Part shown: in pieces, positions 6,553 to 16,045 of the stretch
Layout of the letters: each line of letters opens with the position of its first letter
Numbering within the stretch: position 1 is the first letter of the stretch
NCBI RefSeq assembly: GCF_900103735.1
Contig: NZ_FMXE01000037.1
Location: 1-44,437 of the forward strand
Length of the DNA stretch: 44,437 nucleotides
Reading direction: 5' to 3'
Source of the DNA: Algoriphagus alkaliphilus
GTDB taxonomy: Bacteria; Bacteroidota; Bacteroidia; Cytophagales; Cyclobacteriaceae
The notes under the pieces: model-generated
Seen by the model: the letters and a program-made list of their open reading frames with translations, nothing else
Told to the model about the DNA's origin: nothing
The model's database searches: none
Made by a program: the position numbers and the translations under genes

Positions 6553-9072
6553 ATGAAAAAATTACTCAATCTAATTATCGCAATTACATTTTTCGGAACC
6601 TCTGTTTCTTTTGCACAGCAGGCTGGAGAAAGAAAAGAGCCTGCACGAATCATTGGTGTAGCAAAAAATCTCAAGACAGGTGAGTCAATTGGTTATGCCA
6701 CTGCAGCGCTTTACAAAGCTGGCACTGACCTCAGTACTTCCGGAGCTGTGGCTGACGGAGAAGGAGTTTTCTTCATCACAGGTTTTTCTGTGGGTACCTA
6801 TGAACTTCAAATTAGTTTTTTGGGATATGAGACAGTGAAGCGCACCATCAATATCAATTCTGCCGATACTGACATCAACCTCGGCGAAATCGGTATGACC
6901 GACGAAGGCCTAGCTTTGCAGGAAGTTACTGTCGAGGGACAGCGTGATTTGATCGAAGAGCGAGTAGACAGAACAATTTACAAAGCTGAAAATGACAAAA
7001 CTACCGCAGGTGGTGATGCCACGGATGTGTTGAGAAGAGTACCCATGCTTTCTGTCGATCTGGACGGAAACGTGTCCATGAGAGGAAGTTCCAATATACT
7101 GGTGTTGATTGACAATAGACCTTCCGCCATCGCAGCTTCATCCATCGCAGATGCCTTGAGACAAATTCCTGCTGACGAAATCAAAGCAGTAGAAGTGATC
7201 ACTTCTCCATCCGCAAGATTTGATGCAGAGGGAACTTCAGGAGTAATCAATATCATCACTAAAAAGAACAACCTACAGGGAATAACCTTGAATGTTAACT
7301 CCGGCTTTGGCTTGAGGGGTTCTAACCTTGGTCTTCAGGGCAGCGCAAGAAAAGGGAAAGTGGGTTTTAGCTTAGGCGGTTTTGGACGTGCGGGCTATAA
7401 CTTGCTGGGAAGATTTGAGAACGAGCAAATCATCACCAATCCGGACAATACCATCTCCAACGTCATTCAGTCTGCGGATACGGAAAGGAGAGAAATTTTC
7501 GGAAGATATAATTTTGGAGTTGACTATGATATCAACCAATACAACTTCATAACTGGAGCGATCAATTTCGGATTGAGAAATTCAAACAATGAGCAAACCA
7601 ACTTCGTGACAGAAAATTTCAGAAACAATGTTCTGATCAGCAATCGACTGAGAAGTACCGATACAAAAGATTTTAGCAATTCGGTGGACGTGAGTTTGAA
7701 CTACACCAGATCATTTGAGAAAAAAGGAAGAGAACTGAGTTTGTTGACGCTTTACAGCATAAACAACCGTGAAAATTCTTTCATCAATACGCTTTTCACT
7801 GAGGATTTCAGCACCATTGATTCCAGATTGAAAAACGATAACCCAAGCAGAAACGAGGAATTCACGATTCAATTGGATTATGTCACTCCTTTGGATGAAA
7901 AAGGAAATCAAATCCTGGAATACGGAGCAAAAAATATCCTGAGAAAAGCCTATTCAGACTTTGCTTACTTTGAAGCAGATGGCCCAACTGGAGAATTTAT
8001 TATTGATCCGAACCCTTCCAGAAACAACGACTTCAGCTACGATCAAAATGTAACAGCGGGTTATGTGTCTTATACCTTCGCTTTCTTGGAAAATTACACC
8101 TTGAAGCCAGGCATCAGATATGAATACACCACGATAAATGCCGACTTCAGGACTGAATTTCAGGCAGTTATTCCTGCTTATGGAACATGGGTACCGAGCT
8201 TAAATGCTTCCCGAAGATTGAAAAACGGAAACATGATCAAAGCCGCATACAACAGAAGAATTCAGAGGCCTTCCCTGAGATTTTTGAATCCTAACATTGA
8301 GGCCTCCAATCCACTGCAAATTTCGCAGGGTAATCCTGAACTTGATCCTGAGTTCACAGATAACTACGAGTTGGGATACAGCACATTCATCAAAGGTTCG
8401 ACGTTGAATTTCACCACTTTCTTCAGAAATACAACCGGATCTATACAGGCTTTAAGAAACGTACAGGAAGGTGGAATAATATCTACCACCTATGATAACA
8501 TCGGTCAGGAACAAACTGTAGGAGCTAACATTTTCGCCAATGTGAATATCAACAATAAATTCTCCTTAAATGGTGGGTTTGACATGTACTATGCCATGTT
8601 GGATAATGGACTTACTGATCCACAGTTTGCCGCAAGTAATGAAGGTTTCGTGATCAGTGGACGAATCTTCGGTAACTACACCCTTCCTAAGAGCTGGCAA
8701 GTACAGTTGTTCTCTTTCGCAAGAGGCCGACAGGTACAGCTTCAGGGGACCTCAGGCGGATTTGCAGTGTATGGGTTGAGCATGAACAAGCAGTTTGCCG
8801 AGAAAAGAGGAAGTATCGGTTTCGGAGTGGAAAACTTCCTGGCGAAAGAATTTATCGTGAGAAATGAAATTGTCACTCCTACGATCATCCAAAACAGCTT
8901 GAATGCCACCAGAAACATGAATTTCAAAGTGAATTTCAGCTATAGAATTGGCAAACTTTCCATGGATCAGCGTCCTAAAAGAAGAAAGTCAATCAGCAAT
9001 GATGACTTGAAAGATGGCGGGGGAGATGGAGGACAAGAACAAGGTGCTGCTGCCCCTGTGCGAAACAGATAA
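6553..9072 (+). CDS. TonB-dependent outer-membrane receptor (carboxypeptidase-like N-terminus)
   Basis: The start at 6553 is preferred over an in-frame ATG 195 bp upstream because it gives a clean signal peptide (MKKLLNLIIAITFFGTSVSF, then AQQ). The resulting protein has 839 residues. A CarboxypepD_reg-like beta-sandwich (about 30-115) includes TYELQISFLGYETVKR. A plug domain (about 130-235) has DVLRRVPMLSVDLDGNVSMR and the VEVITSPSARFDAEG motif. The rest is an outer-membrane beta-barrel of the OMP_b-brl_3 type with many Asn/Tyr/Phe-rich strands. The C-terminus carries a hydrophilic Gly/Gln-rich tail. The family takes up substrates across the outer membrane using TonB energy, but this subfamily's substrate is unknown. 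No SusD partner lies beside it, so it is not a classical glycan-utilisation pair. Confidence 0.9.
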   Translation: MKKLLNLIIAITFFGTSVSFAQQAGERKEPARIIGVAKNLKTGESIGYATAALYKAGTDLSTSGAVADGEGVFFITGFSVGTYELQISFLGYETVKRTININSADTDINLGEIGMTDEGLALQEVTVEGQRDLIEERVDRTIYKAENDKTTAGGDATDVLRRVPMLSVDLDGNVSMRGSSNILVLIDNRPSAIAASSIADALRQIPADEIKAVEVITSPSARFDAEGTSGVINIITKKNNLQGITLNVNSGFGLRGSNLGLQGSARKGKVGFSLGGFGRAGYNLLGRFENEQIITNPDNTISNVIQSADTERREIFGRYNFGVDYDINQYNFITGAINFGLRNSNNEQTNFVTENFRNNVLISNRLRSTDTKDFSNSVDVSLNYTRSFEKKGRELSLLTLYSINNRENSFINTLFTEDFSTIDSRLKNDNPSRNEEFTIQLDYVTPLDEKGNQILEYGAKNILRKAYSDFAYFEADGPTGEFIIDPNPSRNNDFSYDQNVTAGYVSYTFAFLENYTLKPGIRYEYTTINADFRTEFQAVIPAYGTWVPSLNASRRLKNGNMIKAAYNRRIQRPSLRFLNPNIEASNPLQISQGNPELDPEFTDNYELGYSTFIKGSTLNFTTFFRNTTGSIQALRNVQEGGIISTTYDNIGQEQTVGANIFANVNINNKFSLNGGFDMYYAMLDNGLTDPQFAASNEGFVISGRIFGNYTLPKSWQVQLFSFARGRQVQLQGTSGGFAVYGLSMNKQFAEKRGSIGFGVENFLAKEFIVRNEIVTPTIIQNSLNATRNMNFKVNFSYRIGKLSMDQRPKRRKSISNDDLKDGGGDGGQEQGAAAPVRNR

Positions 9073-9398
9073 ATGAAGTTGTCTCAAAAGGTCTGAAGGG
9101 TCAGTGTGACAGGAGTCGAAAGCCATTTACAGCTAATACACATTTCGATTTCCTGCCTACCGGACAGGCCGGCGCTACCAATGACAGTGTTTATAGTATT
9201 TTGAAAATATTGAAATTTCCATATTTTATTCTGATTTAATCATTTCTAGAGAACTGCTCCCTGTCATTTCCATTTTGTATGTTCGCAGAATATTTAAGAC
9301 TTAATGTGACACACAGCAATAGTTGGACAGCCTCATTCAGCAAACTTTGATTAGAAGTAAGAACAAAGACTTTATTAGATAGATTGGGTAACAGAAAA

Positions 9399-9427
9399 CC
9401 CGGACTCATAAGTCCGGGCTTTTTTAT
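9399..9427 (+). terminator. Rho-independent terminator after the TonB receptor
   Basis: A perfect 8-bp stem, cccggact/agtccggg, with loop cata and a T-run. It is more than 300 bp beyond the receptor stop. An A-run on the other side makes it potentially bidirectional. Confidence 0.75.
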
Positions 9428-9490
9428 TATGAAGAATAAACCAACTTAAAATTTCTAAGTCTAATCTCCATTAGATAGAATTAGGTGGAA

Positions 9491-9528
9491 TAAAAAAACC
9501 CGACTCAAAATTGAATCGGGCTTTTTTT
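9491..9528 (-). terminator. Bidirectional terminator after pdhB
   Basis: The arms cccgactc and gaatcggg pair with one mismatch. They have an A-run on the left and a T-run on the right, so the structure can stop transcription from both directions. It is about 16 bp after the pdhB stop. Confidence 0.8.
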
Positions 9529-9543
9529 GTTTTTAAGGGTGTA

Positions 9544-10524
9544 TTAAGACTTATAGGTTACTTTTTTAATTGCATCAATGGTACGCTTTACATTCGGAAG
9601 AGTAGCTTCAATATAGCTTGGGCTATAGCTCAAAGGAATGTCCATAGAATTTACCCGGATCACCGGAGCGTCAAGGTAATCAAAAGCATAGCGCTGAAAA
9701 TGATAAGTCAGTTCTGATGAAATTGCCGCAAGCGGATTAGCTTCTTCGACGATTACTACCCGATTGGTCTTTTTTACAGACTCAAGGCAAGTGGCATAAT
9801 CGATTGGGCGGACTGTTCTCAGGTCAATAACTTCACATTCTACTCCTTCTTTTGCCATTTCTTCAGCAGCTTCCAAGGCTACTTTCATCATTTTTCCAAA
9901 GGAAATCAAGGTTACATCTTTTCCTTTTCGTTTGATGTCAGCTACACCGATCGGAAGCAGATATTCGCCCTCAGGCACTTCTCCCTTGTCAGAATACATG
10001 ACCTCAGATTCCATGAAAATGACTGGATCCGGATCACGGATAGCTGCTTTCATCAGTCCTTTGGCATCATATGGATTAGAAGGGACGATGACTTTCAAGC
10101 CAGGGGTATTGGCAAACCAATTTTCGAAGTTGGAAGAGTGTGTAGCTCCTAATTGTCCTGCATTTCCGGTTGGTCCTCTGAAGACGATCGGAACGGAGTA
10201 GGCTCCTCCTGACATCGCGTACATTTTGGCAGCAGAGTTGATGATCTGATCGATCGCTACCAGGGAGAAATTGAAGGTCATGAATTCAATGATCGGTTTC
10301 AGTCCGTTCATCGCAGCACCTACACCCAGTCCTGCAAATCCCAATTCAGCAATTGGAGTATCCACGACCCGCTCGGGACCGAATTCATCCAGCATTCCTT
10401 GAGATACTTTGTAGGCCCCGTTGTACTCGGCTACTTCCTCACCCATCAAAAAAACGGTTTTGTCCCGTCTCATTTCCTCGGACATCGCTTCTCTCAAAGC
10501 TTCCCGAAATTGTATTTCTCTCAT
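9544..10524 (-). CDS. pdhB: Pyruvate dehydrogenase E1 component, beta subunit
   Basis: This is the beta chain of the thiamine-diphosphate-dependent E1 of the pyruvate dehydrogenase complex (pyruvate to acetyl-CoA, CO2 and NADH). The start at 10524 (MREIQFREALREAMSEEM) is chosen because homologues begin there; an 18-residue upstream extension lacks support. The 326 residues match the usual length. Visible family motifs are GEEVAEYNGAYKVSQGM, the ThDP-side DTPIAELGFAG, FRGPTGNAGQLGATHS, and the C-terminal transketolase domain with VIDLRTVRPID and VVIVEEANPL. The E1 alpha and E2/E3 genes are not adjacent, which is common in Bacteroidota. A branched-chain 2-oxo acid dehydrogenase beta subunit is the nearest alternative. 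Confidence 0.92.
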   Translation of the reverse strand: MREIQFREALREAMSEEMRRDKTVFLMGEEVAEYNGAYKVSQGMLDEFGPERVVDTPIAELGFAGLGVGAAMNGLKPIIEFMTFNFSLVAIDQIINSAAKMYAMSGGAYSVPIVFRGPTGNAGQLGATHSSNFENWFANTPGLKVIVPSNPYDAKGLMKAAIRDPDPVIFMESEVMYSDKGEVPEGEYLLPIGVADIKRKGKDVTLISFGKMMKVALEAAEEMAKEGVECEVIDLRTVRPIDYATCLESVKKTNRVVIVEEANPLAAISSELTYHFQRYAFDYLDAPVIRVNSMDIPLSYSPSYIEATLPNVKRTIDAIKKVTYKS

Positions 10525-10548
10525 CTGTAATGATAAAATTTTGGCTCG

Positions 10549-10579
10549 TAAAAATAGAAAGGAATCGGGCAAAAGCAAA
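10549..10579 (-). promoter_or_regulatory. Candidate promoter of pdhB
   Basis: On the minus strand, TTTG (10576-10579) is followed after 19 bp by TATTTTTA (10549-10556). This is a 7-of-8 match to the Bacteroidota -7 box at the expected spacing, about 25 bp before the start codon. Confidence 0.35.
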
Positions 10580-10609
10580 GGTTGTCCCTACCTTTATCCC
10601 ATAAGGTTT

Positions 10610-11981
10610 CTAACCCAGATAAACGGTTTTGGAATTGACGAACTCCAAAATCCCCTGACGCCCCAGTTCCCGTCCAAATCCTGATTTCTTAATTCCTCCA
10701 AAAGGAAGCGCAGGTTGGGATGCCACCATTGAATTGAGAAAAACGGCTCCACTTTCAATTTCGGCAGCAAGTTTTTCACCTCTTTCCAGGTCGCTTGTCC
10801 AGATGGATGCCCCAAGCCCAAACGTTGTGTCATTGGCTATTCTGATCGCATCAGCGGTGTTTTTGACTTTAAAGAAGCTTGCAACAGGCCCAAAAAGCTC
10901 CTCGGAATATGCCGGAGAATTTGCTGGAATGTCTGCGAGGATCGTCGGGCTGAATTCGGCACTTCCTGCTTTGGGTTTTTGGCCTCCGAAAAGGATTTTT
11001 GCGCCTTTTTCCACGGATTGCTGTACTTGTTCATACAACTCAGAAGCCAGATCGGGTCTTGCCATGCAGGCAAAATCTGAGGATTCGTCCATGGGGTTTC
11101 CCACTTTCATATTGCTCAATCTTTCCTGAAATAATTTCAAAAATTCATCATAAGCCGACTCTTCAATGATAAATCGCTTGGCGGAAATGCAACTTTGCCC
11201 AAAATTAACCATCCGAGCTTGGACTGCAATTTCGGCAGCTTTTGGAATATCAGCATCTGCCAACACTATAAAAGGATCGCTGCCTCCAAGTTCCAACAGT
11301 GATTTTTTTATATTTTTGCCGGCAGTGGAGGCAACTGCAGCCCCGGCTTTTTCGCTTCCGGTGAGGGATACTGCCTTGATGCGATCATCTTCCAGAAGTG
11401 TCAAAGTGGCTTTGGAATCAATCAAAAGGCTTTGGAAAACACCTTCTGGGAAGCCCGCTTCGCGAAAAGCAGACTCGACCGCTATGGCACATTGCGGCAC
11501 ATTGGAAGCATGCTTGAGAATTCCCACATTTCCAGCCATCAAGGTCGGCGCACCAAAACGGAAAACTTGCCAAAACGGGAAATTCCACGGCATCACTGCC
11601 AGGATTGCTCCCAATGGTTGATGTATGATTTTGGCCTTCTTGCCATCAGGAAGGTTGATTTTTTTCAGCAGAAAGGAATTTCTCCGCATTTTCAGCGTAG
11701 TAATCACAAGCCAAGACGCATTTTTCGATTTCTGACCTAGACTCCCGAAGGATTTTGCCCATTTCCAAACTAATAATTCGGGCGTATTCTTCTTTGTTTT
11801 TTCGCAGAATTTTTCCTGCTCTTTTCATCAGCCTTGCGCGTTCCAAAATGGACGTACTCTTCCAGTTCTCGAAAGATTTTGAAGCCAAATCAATTTTAAA
11901 ATCCATTTCTTGGAATGTCAAGAATTTAAATTCCTTAGTCACCTCTCCGGTCCATGGATTAATGGATTGAATCAACTTCAT
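10610..11981 (-). pseudogene. Succinate-semialdehyde/aldehyde dehydrogenase, frameshifted
   Basis: An NAD(P)-dependent aldehyde dehydrogenase of the Sad/YneI type, split into two frames. Residues 1 to about 108 (MKLIQSINPWTGEV...AENAEKFLSAEK) are read from 11981. The rest, from the IHQPLGAILAVMPWNFPFWQ region to the end, is in the +1 frame and stops at 10610. The switch coincides with a run of seven A on the coding strand (plus-strand T7 at 11660-11666). Removing one A joins the frames into about 456 residues, the normal length. Catalytic features are intact: LELGGSDPF with the general-base Glu, and NFGQSC with the catalytic Cys. It overlaps the exported rhodanese gene by 4 bp. A real inactivating indel, a base-calling error in the homopolymer, or transcript slippage are all possible. 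Confidence 0.85.
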
Positions 11982-12373
11982 TTTTCTATTGTTTTTCCGG
12001 CATCATTCCATGCGGTGATTCCGCCTTCCAGCATGTAGACTTTTTTAAAGCCGGCTTTTTGCATCCGATCAGCAGCTTTTCGAGTTCTTGCTCCAGAGCG
12101 ACAATAAAGTAGATAGGTTTTATTTTTGTTGAGCGCTTCGATTTCCTGACTGAAGGTTTCTCCAAGGAAATTAATGTTAAATGACCCGGGTAAATGTCCT
12201 TCTGCCACTTCTTCGGGAGTTCTAATGTCAATTACTTTATTCTTCTTCTTGGGAGACATTTTCTCGAATTCCGCAATTGAAATGACATTGATCGAATCCA
12301 TTTCCACAGTTTGGGCTTGTGCTGTAATTCCCAAAATCAAGAAGGCGAATAGAATTACTAATTTGGTTTGCAT
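11978..12373 (-). CDS. Exported rhodanese-like protein
   Basis: A 131-residue single-domain rhodanese with a signal peptide (MQTKLVILFAFLILGITAQA, then QT), so it is probably periplasmic. The domain (about 30-130) has DIRTPEEVAEGHLPGS and the active-site loop YCRSGARTR with Cys91, suited to carrying a persulfide. It ends in MLEGGITAWNDAG, a standard rhodanese terminus. The stop codon overlaps the start of the downstream aldehyde dehydrogenase (ATGA), so the two are co-transcribed. A second exported rhodanese lies at 17579-18001. The biological sulfur donor or acceptor cannot be told from sequence. Confidence 0.9.
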   Translation of the reverse strand: MQTKLVILFAFLILGITAQAQTVEMDSINVISIAEFEKMSPKKKNKVIDIRTPEEVAEGHLPGSFNINFLGETFSQEIEALNKNKTYLLYCRSGARTRKAADRMQKAGFKKVYMLEGGITAWNDAGKTIEK

Positions 12374-12442
12374 TGGTATTTGTTGAATTAGTGAATAAGG
12401 ACTGCCATATTGAACAGAAAATTTACTCCATTTCGTTTCAAA

Positions 12443-12949
12443 ATGTGTACAAAGATCGCTTTGATTTCAGACTCACACAGTTACATTGATCACAAAACTT
12501 TAACATATCTACAGGATGTGGATGAGATTTGGCATGCGGGAGACATTGGTAGCTTGGAAGTGATGGCAGCTTTGCCAAAAGGAAAGTCTGTTCGTGCAGT
12601 TTTTGGAAATATTGACGATCAGTCGATTCAAGAAACCTACCCCGAATGGCAGGAGTTTGAATTGGCAGGTGTGAAAGTGCTCATGACTCATATCGGAGGA
12701 AAACCTCCACGCTATGCAACTGGAGTGAAAAAAAGAATCAAGGAGTCGGCGGCGCAGTTATTTATTTGCGGGCATTCGCACATCTGCAAGGTGGAGTTTG
12801 ATTCTTCGGTCAACTGCCTGTACATGAATCCCGGTGCGATGGGAAGGCATGGATTTCATATCATGCGGACGATGTTGCTTTTTGAATTGGAGGCTGGAAA
12901 AATTCAAAACCTTCGGGTGGTAGAATTGGGGAAAAGGGGAGGGGTGTAA
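12443..12949 (+). CDS. Metallophosphoesterase, YfcE/MJ0936 type
   Basis: A calcineurin-like phosphoesterase of 168 residues, probably a phosphodiesterase with a two-metal centre. The ATG at 12443 is preferred to a TTG further upstream because the first metal-binding motif follows directly (MCTKIALISDSHS). The other motifs are HAGDIGS, GNIDD, LMTHIGG and CGHSH, with a final MNPGAMGRHG. These provide the expected Asp/His/Asn ligands. The length agrees with the compact YfcE-like group. It is transcribed divergently from the rhodanese/ALDH operon with a short gap between them. The natural substrate of this family is generally not known. Confidence 0.9.
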   Translation: MCTKIALISDSHSYIDHKTLTYLQDVDEIWHAGDIGSLEVMAALPKGKSVRAVFGNIDDQSIQETYPEWQEFELAGVKVLMTHIGGKPPRYATGVKKRIKESAAQLFICGHSHICKVEFDSSVNCLYMNPGAMGRHGFHIMRTMLLFELEAGKIQNLRVVELGKRGGV

Positions 12950-13186
12950 GGTATTTTTCTTAATCATACCGGTGAGCTAATTTACTTTGGTTAATAGGAA
13001 GGAAGACCGGAGACCGAAGGATCTATTACTCAAGGGTAATTAGGGCATAGTTAGTGATAAAAATATTTACTTGGTAAGTATGCAGGTTTTTGAATCATTA
13101 AAGTCAAAATAACCTCACAATTTCCCGGTTTTCTGCTCATCAAAAAGTCCTAAGCACAATCCTCAATTTTAGCTAAATTTCACATT
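12950..13186. other. Intergenic region with a dispersed 14-mer
   Basis: There is no gene. The 14-mer ggaagaccggagac at 13001-13014 recurs in inverted orientation at 543-556 and 23267-23280. Nothing else is recognisable. Confidence 0.5.
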
Positions 13187-14287
13187 ATGAAGCCCCTATT
13201 TCTCCTCCTGTTCTTTTTTTTAACCATCTACCAAACAGAAGCGCAAGACCAACCGCTGAAAATCGGTGTGGCGGGCTTGAATCACGGGCATGTGGGTTGG
13301 GTTTTCACTGCGAACAAGCGATCCGATATTGAAATCGTGGGAATCGCCGAGCCCAATCGGGAATTGGCTGAGTGCTACATGAAACAGCATGGGCTTTCGA
13401 TGGATTTGGTTTTCGATACGCTGGAAGAAATGCTGGAAAAGACCAAACCGGAAGTGGTGACAGGTTTTGGGACTACATTCGCTCATCTGGAAATCGTGCA
13501 GCACTGTGCGCCGAAAGGGATTCATGTCATGGTGGAAAAGCCCTTAGCCGTCAGTTTGGAGCATGCTTTGGAAATGAAAGCCCTTGCGGAACTGCACAAA
13601 ATCCACCTGATCACCAACTACGAGACTTCCTGGTATGCCACCAATGAAAAGGCCCATGAGCTTTTCCTTGCCGGGCAAATCGGCGACGCGCGTAAAATTG
13701 TGGTTCGGGATGGGCATCGTGGTCCAAAGAAAATCGGTGTCGGACCCGAGTTTCTCGAATGGCTGACTGATCCACACCTGAATGGGGCTGGGGCGCTGAT
13801 GGATTTTGGATGCTACGGGGCCAACTTGAGCACTTGGTTGCTTCAGGGACAGCGCCCGATTTCGGTTACCGCGATTACCCAGCAACTCAACCCCGCCGAC
13901 AACCCCAAAGTAGATGACGAGGCAACGATTATTGTTACCTATCCCAATTCGCAGACGATCATCGAAGCATCGTGGAACTGGCCAATCGGTCGGAAGGACA
14001 TGGAAATCCACGGTCTTACCGGAGCAATTTTCGCTGATAACGCCAAATCACTCCGGATTAGAATGGCTCAGGGATACGATGGATTTAGGGAGGAAAAATT
14101 TGAATTGGATTCCCGAAAAGCACCTTTTGACGATCCTTTTTCGGTTCTGAAAGCCGTCGTCAGAGGCAAGCTCAAACTTTCCCCTTTTGATCCCTACAGT
14201 TTGGAAAACAATATGATTGTGATGGAAATCCTTCAGGCAGCCAAAGAAAGCGCCGCAAGTGGGAAGACCGTTTTTCTTTCTAAATAA
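13187..14287 (+). CDS. Exported Gfo/Idh/MocA-family oxidoreductase
   Basis: A 366-residue protein with a signal peptide (MKPLFLLLFFFLTIYQTEA, then QD) followed by a Rossmann NAD(P)-binding domain. That domain shows KIGVAGLNHGHVGW, the second-strand acidic IVGIAEPNRE, and the family motif VMVEKPLAV. The C-terminal part (about 150-366) is the usual alpha/beta substrate domain. Enzymes of this family act on sugars, inositols or their derivatives. Here the leader suggests export, which is odd for an NAD(P)-dependent enzyme unless the cofactor is tightly bound, as in glucose-fructose oxidoreductase. The next gene, a GH43-like glycosidase, starts 7 bp after its stop, so the two are in one operon and probably act on the same glycan. 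Substrate unknown. Confidence 0.88.
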   Translation: MKPLFLLLFFFLTIYQTEAQDQPLKIGVAGLNHGHVGWVFTANKRSDIEIVGIAEPNRELAECYMKQHGLSMDLVFDTLEEMLEKTKPEVVTGFGTTFAHLEIVQHCAPKGIHVMVEKPLAVSLEHALEMKALAELHKIHLITNYETSWYATNEKAHELFLAGQIGDARKIVVRDGHRGPKKIGVGPEFLEWLTDPHLNGAGALMDFGCYGANLSTWLLQGQRPISVTAITQQLNPADNPKVDDEATIIVTYPNSQTIIEASWNWPIGRKDMEIHGLTGAIFADNAKSLRIRMAQGYDGFREEKFELDSRKAPFDDPFSVLKAVVRGKLKLSPFDPYSLENNMIVMEILQAAKESAASGKTVFLSK

Positions 14288-14294
14288 CACAGCC

Positions 14295-16031
14295 ATGCAC
14301 CCAAAATACCTGCTCATTTTATGGGCTTTTTTATTCGTTTCGCCGACTTTCTCCCAGCAGCAGACTTACTGCAATCCCGTCAATCTGGACTATGGGTATA
14401 CGCCCATTCCCAACTTTTCAGAATGGGGAAGACATCGAGCCACTGCCGATCCGGTGATTGTGAATTTCAAGGGTACTTATATCCTTTTTTCCACTAATCA
14501 ATGGGGCTATTGGACCAGTGAAGACATGTACAATTGGGAGTTTCATTCCAGACTTTTTCTTCGACCATGGAATAAGGTTTACGACGAGCTTTGCGCTCCG
14601 GCAGTCGGGATCGTCGGCGACACGGTTCTGGTCATGGGTTCGACTTATGAGAAGGATTTCACCATTTGGATGAGTACCAACCCCAAAGCAAACGAATGGA
14701 AACCACTTGTTGAAAAGTTTGAAATCGGGGGTTGGGACCCAGACTTTTTCACCGATGATGATGGCCGGCTATACATGTACAATGGTAGCTCCAACCGTTA
14801 CCCGCTGTATGGAGTCGAACTTGACCGCAAGACCTTGGCACCGATCGGAACACGAAAGGAAATGTACCTGCTCGAACCGGACAAATACGGTTGGCAGCGC
14901 TTTGGCGAGCACATGGACAATACTTTCTTGGATCCTTTTATGGAAGGGGCCCATGTGACCAAGCACAATGGGAAATACTACCTGCAATATGGCGCACCGG
15001 GGACCGAATTCAGCGGCTATTCAGATGGAGTGGTCGTGGGTCCGACACCTTTGGGGCCTTTTACTCCGCAGTCTGATCCGCTCAGCATGAAGTTGGGAGG
15101 CTTTGCGCGCGGTGCGGGCCATGGCAGTACCTTTAAAGACAATCAGGGAAAATACTGGCACATCAGCACGATCATGATCTCGGTGAAAAACACCTTTGAG
15201 CGTAGGCTTGGAATCTGGCCTGCGGGATTTGATAAGGACGATGTGATGTGGAGCAATCTGGCTTTTGGGGATTATCCGCATTTCCTTCCCGATACGGAAA
15301 AAGCCGGGCAATTCACAGGTTGGATGCTGCTGAATTATGAAAAACCCATGGCTGTGTCATCGACCTTGGGTGGATTTTCCGCCAACAAAGCAAATGATGA
15401 GGATCTGAAAACCTACTGGAGTGCGACTTCGGGTGATAAGGGCGAATGGATTCAGACGGATTTGGGACAAGTCAGCACGGTCCATGCGGTGCAAATCAAC
15501 TATGCCGATCAGGATGTTGCCGATGACAGATTGGGAAAAAGAACGGATCAGTACCATCAATACATCCTTTATCATTCCTTGGATGGGAAAAAATGGCAAG
15601 TCTTGGTGGACAAAAGTAAAAATCTAAGGGACGTTCCCCATGAGTATGTGGAATTGAAAAATCCGGTCAAGACCCGCTATCTCAAACTGGAAAACATTCA
15701 CATGCCTACAGGTAAATTTGCTATCAGTGGATTCCGTGTTTTCGGAAATGGAGGCGGTGCAAAACCAGAAAAAGTCAAGCAGTTTATGGTTTTCCGTACG
15801 GAGAAAGACAAGCGAAGTGCCTTCATTAAGTGGTCTCCGATGCCTGACGCCTACGCTTACCATATATCTTATGGCGTGGCGCCTGACAAATTATACAACA
15901 CGATCATGGTCATGGGTAATAATGAATATTGGCTAAAAACCATGGATCGTACTAAAACCTACTACTTCACCATTGAGGGAATCAATGAAAATGGAGTGAG
16001 TGAAAAATATGAGATTCAGCGGGTGGAGTAG
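14295..16031 (+). CDS. Secreted GH43-type glycosidase with F5/8C and FN3-like domains
   Basis: 578 residues starting with a signal peptide (MHPKYLLILWAFLFVSPTFS, then QQQ). The catalytic five-bladed propeller (about 22-345) shows the GH43 triad: base Asp52 in ATADPVIV, the middle Asp in GGWDPDFFTDDDG (near 148), and acid Glu in FMEGAHVTK (near 217). A discoidin/F5-8C domain follows (about 350-490; TLGGFSANKANDEDLKTYWS, WIQTDLG, VKTRYLKLEN), likely carbohydrate-binding. A C-terminal fibronectin-III-like domain (about 495-578) has AFIKWSPMPDAYAYHISYG and YYFTIEGINENG. GH43 members mostly cleave arabinose or xylose linkages; the exact specificity cannot be assigned. It is preceded by the exported oxidoreductase gene, 7 bp away. 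Confidence 0.87.
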   Translation: MHPKYLLILWAFLFVSPTFSQQQTYCNPVNLDYGYTPIPNFSEWGRHRATADPVIVNFKGTYILFSTNQWGYWTSEDMYNWEFHSRLFLRPWNKVYDELCAPAVGIVGDTVLVMGSTYEKDFTIWMSTNPKANEWKPLVEKFEIGGWDPDFFTDDDGRLYMYNGSSNRYPLYGVELDRKTLAPIGTRKEMYLLEPDKYGWQRFGEHMDNTFLDPFMEGAHVTKHNGKYYLQYGAPGTEFSGYSDGVVVGPTPLGPFTPQSDPLSMKLGGFARGAGHGSTFKDNQGKYWHISTIMISVKNTFERRLGIWPAGFDKDDVMWSNLAFGDYPHFLPDTEKAGQFTGWMLLNYEKPMAVSSTLGGFSANKANDEDLKTYWSATSGDKGEWIQTDLGQVSTVHAVQINYADQDVADDRLGKRTDQYHQYILYHSLDGKKWQVLVDKSKNLRDVPHEYVELKNPVKTRYLKLENIHMPTGKFAISGFRVFGNGGGAKPEKVKQFMVFRTEKDKRSAFIKWSPMPDAYAYHISYGVAPDKLYNTIMVMGNNEYWLKTMDRTKTYYFTIEGINENGVSEKYEIQRVE

Positions 16032-16045
16032 AGAGGATTTTAAGT

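Larger units (their letters stand above)
9073..9543. other. Intergenic region with GC palindrome and two terminators
   Basis: No gene is supported. A GC-rich imperfect palindrome (cctgcctaccggacaggc) lies at 9152-9169. It resembles those at 284-297 and 32967-32982. Two hairpin terminators close the region at 9399-9427 and 9499-9527. The stretch 9180-9390 shows nothing recognisable. Confidence 0.6.

Noticed and set aside
9180..9390. Possible small gene or RNA downstream of the TonB receptor
   Set aside because: No open frame with a signal, no conserved RNA pattern and no promoter box could be made out.
11655..11675. Programmed ribosomal frameshift in the aldehyde dehydrogenase
   Set aside because: The shift needed is +1 and the enzyme family is not known to use one; an indel or transcript slippage is simpler, so it is listed as a disrupted gene.
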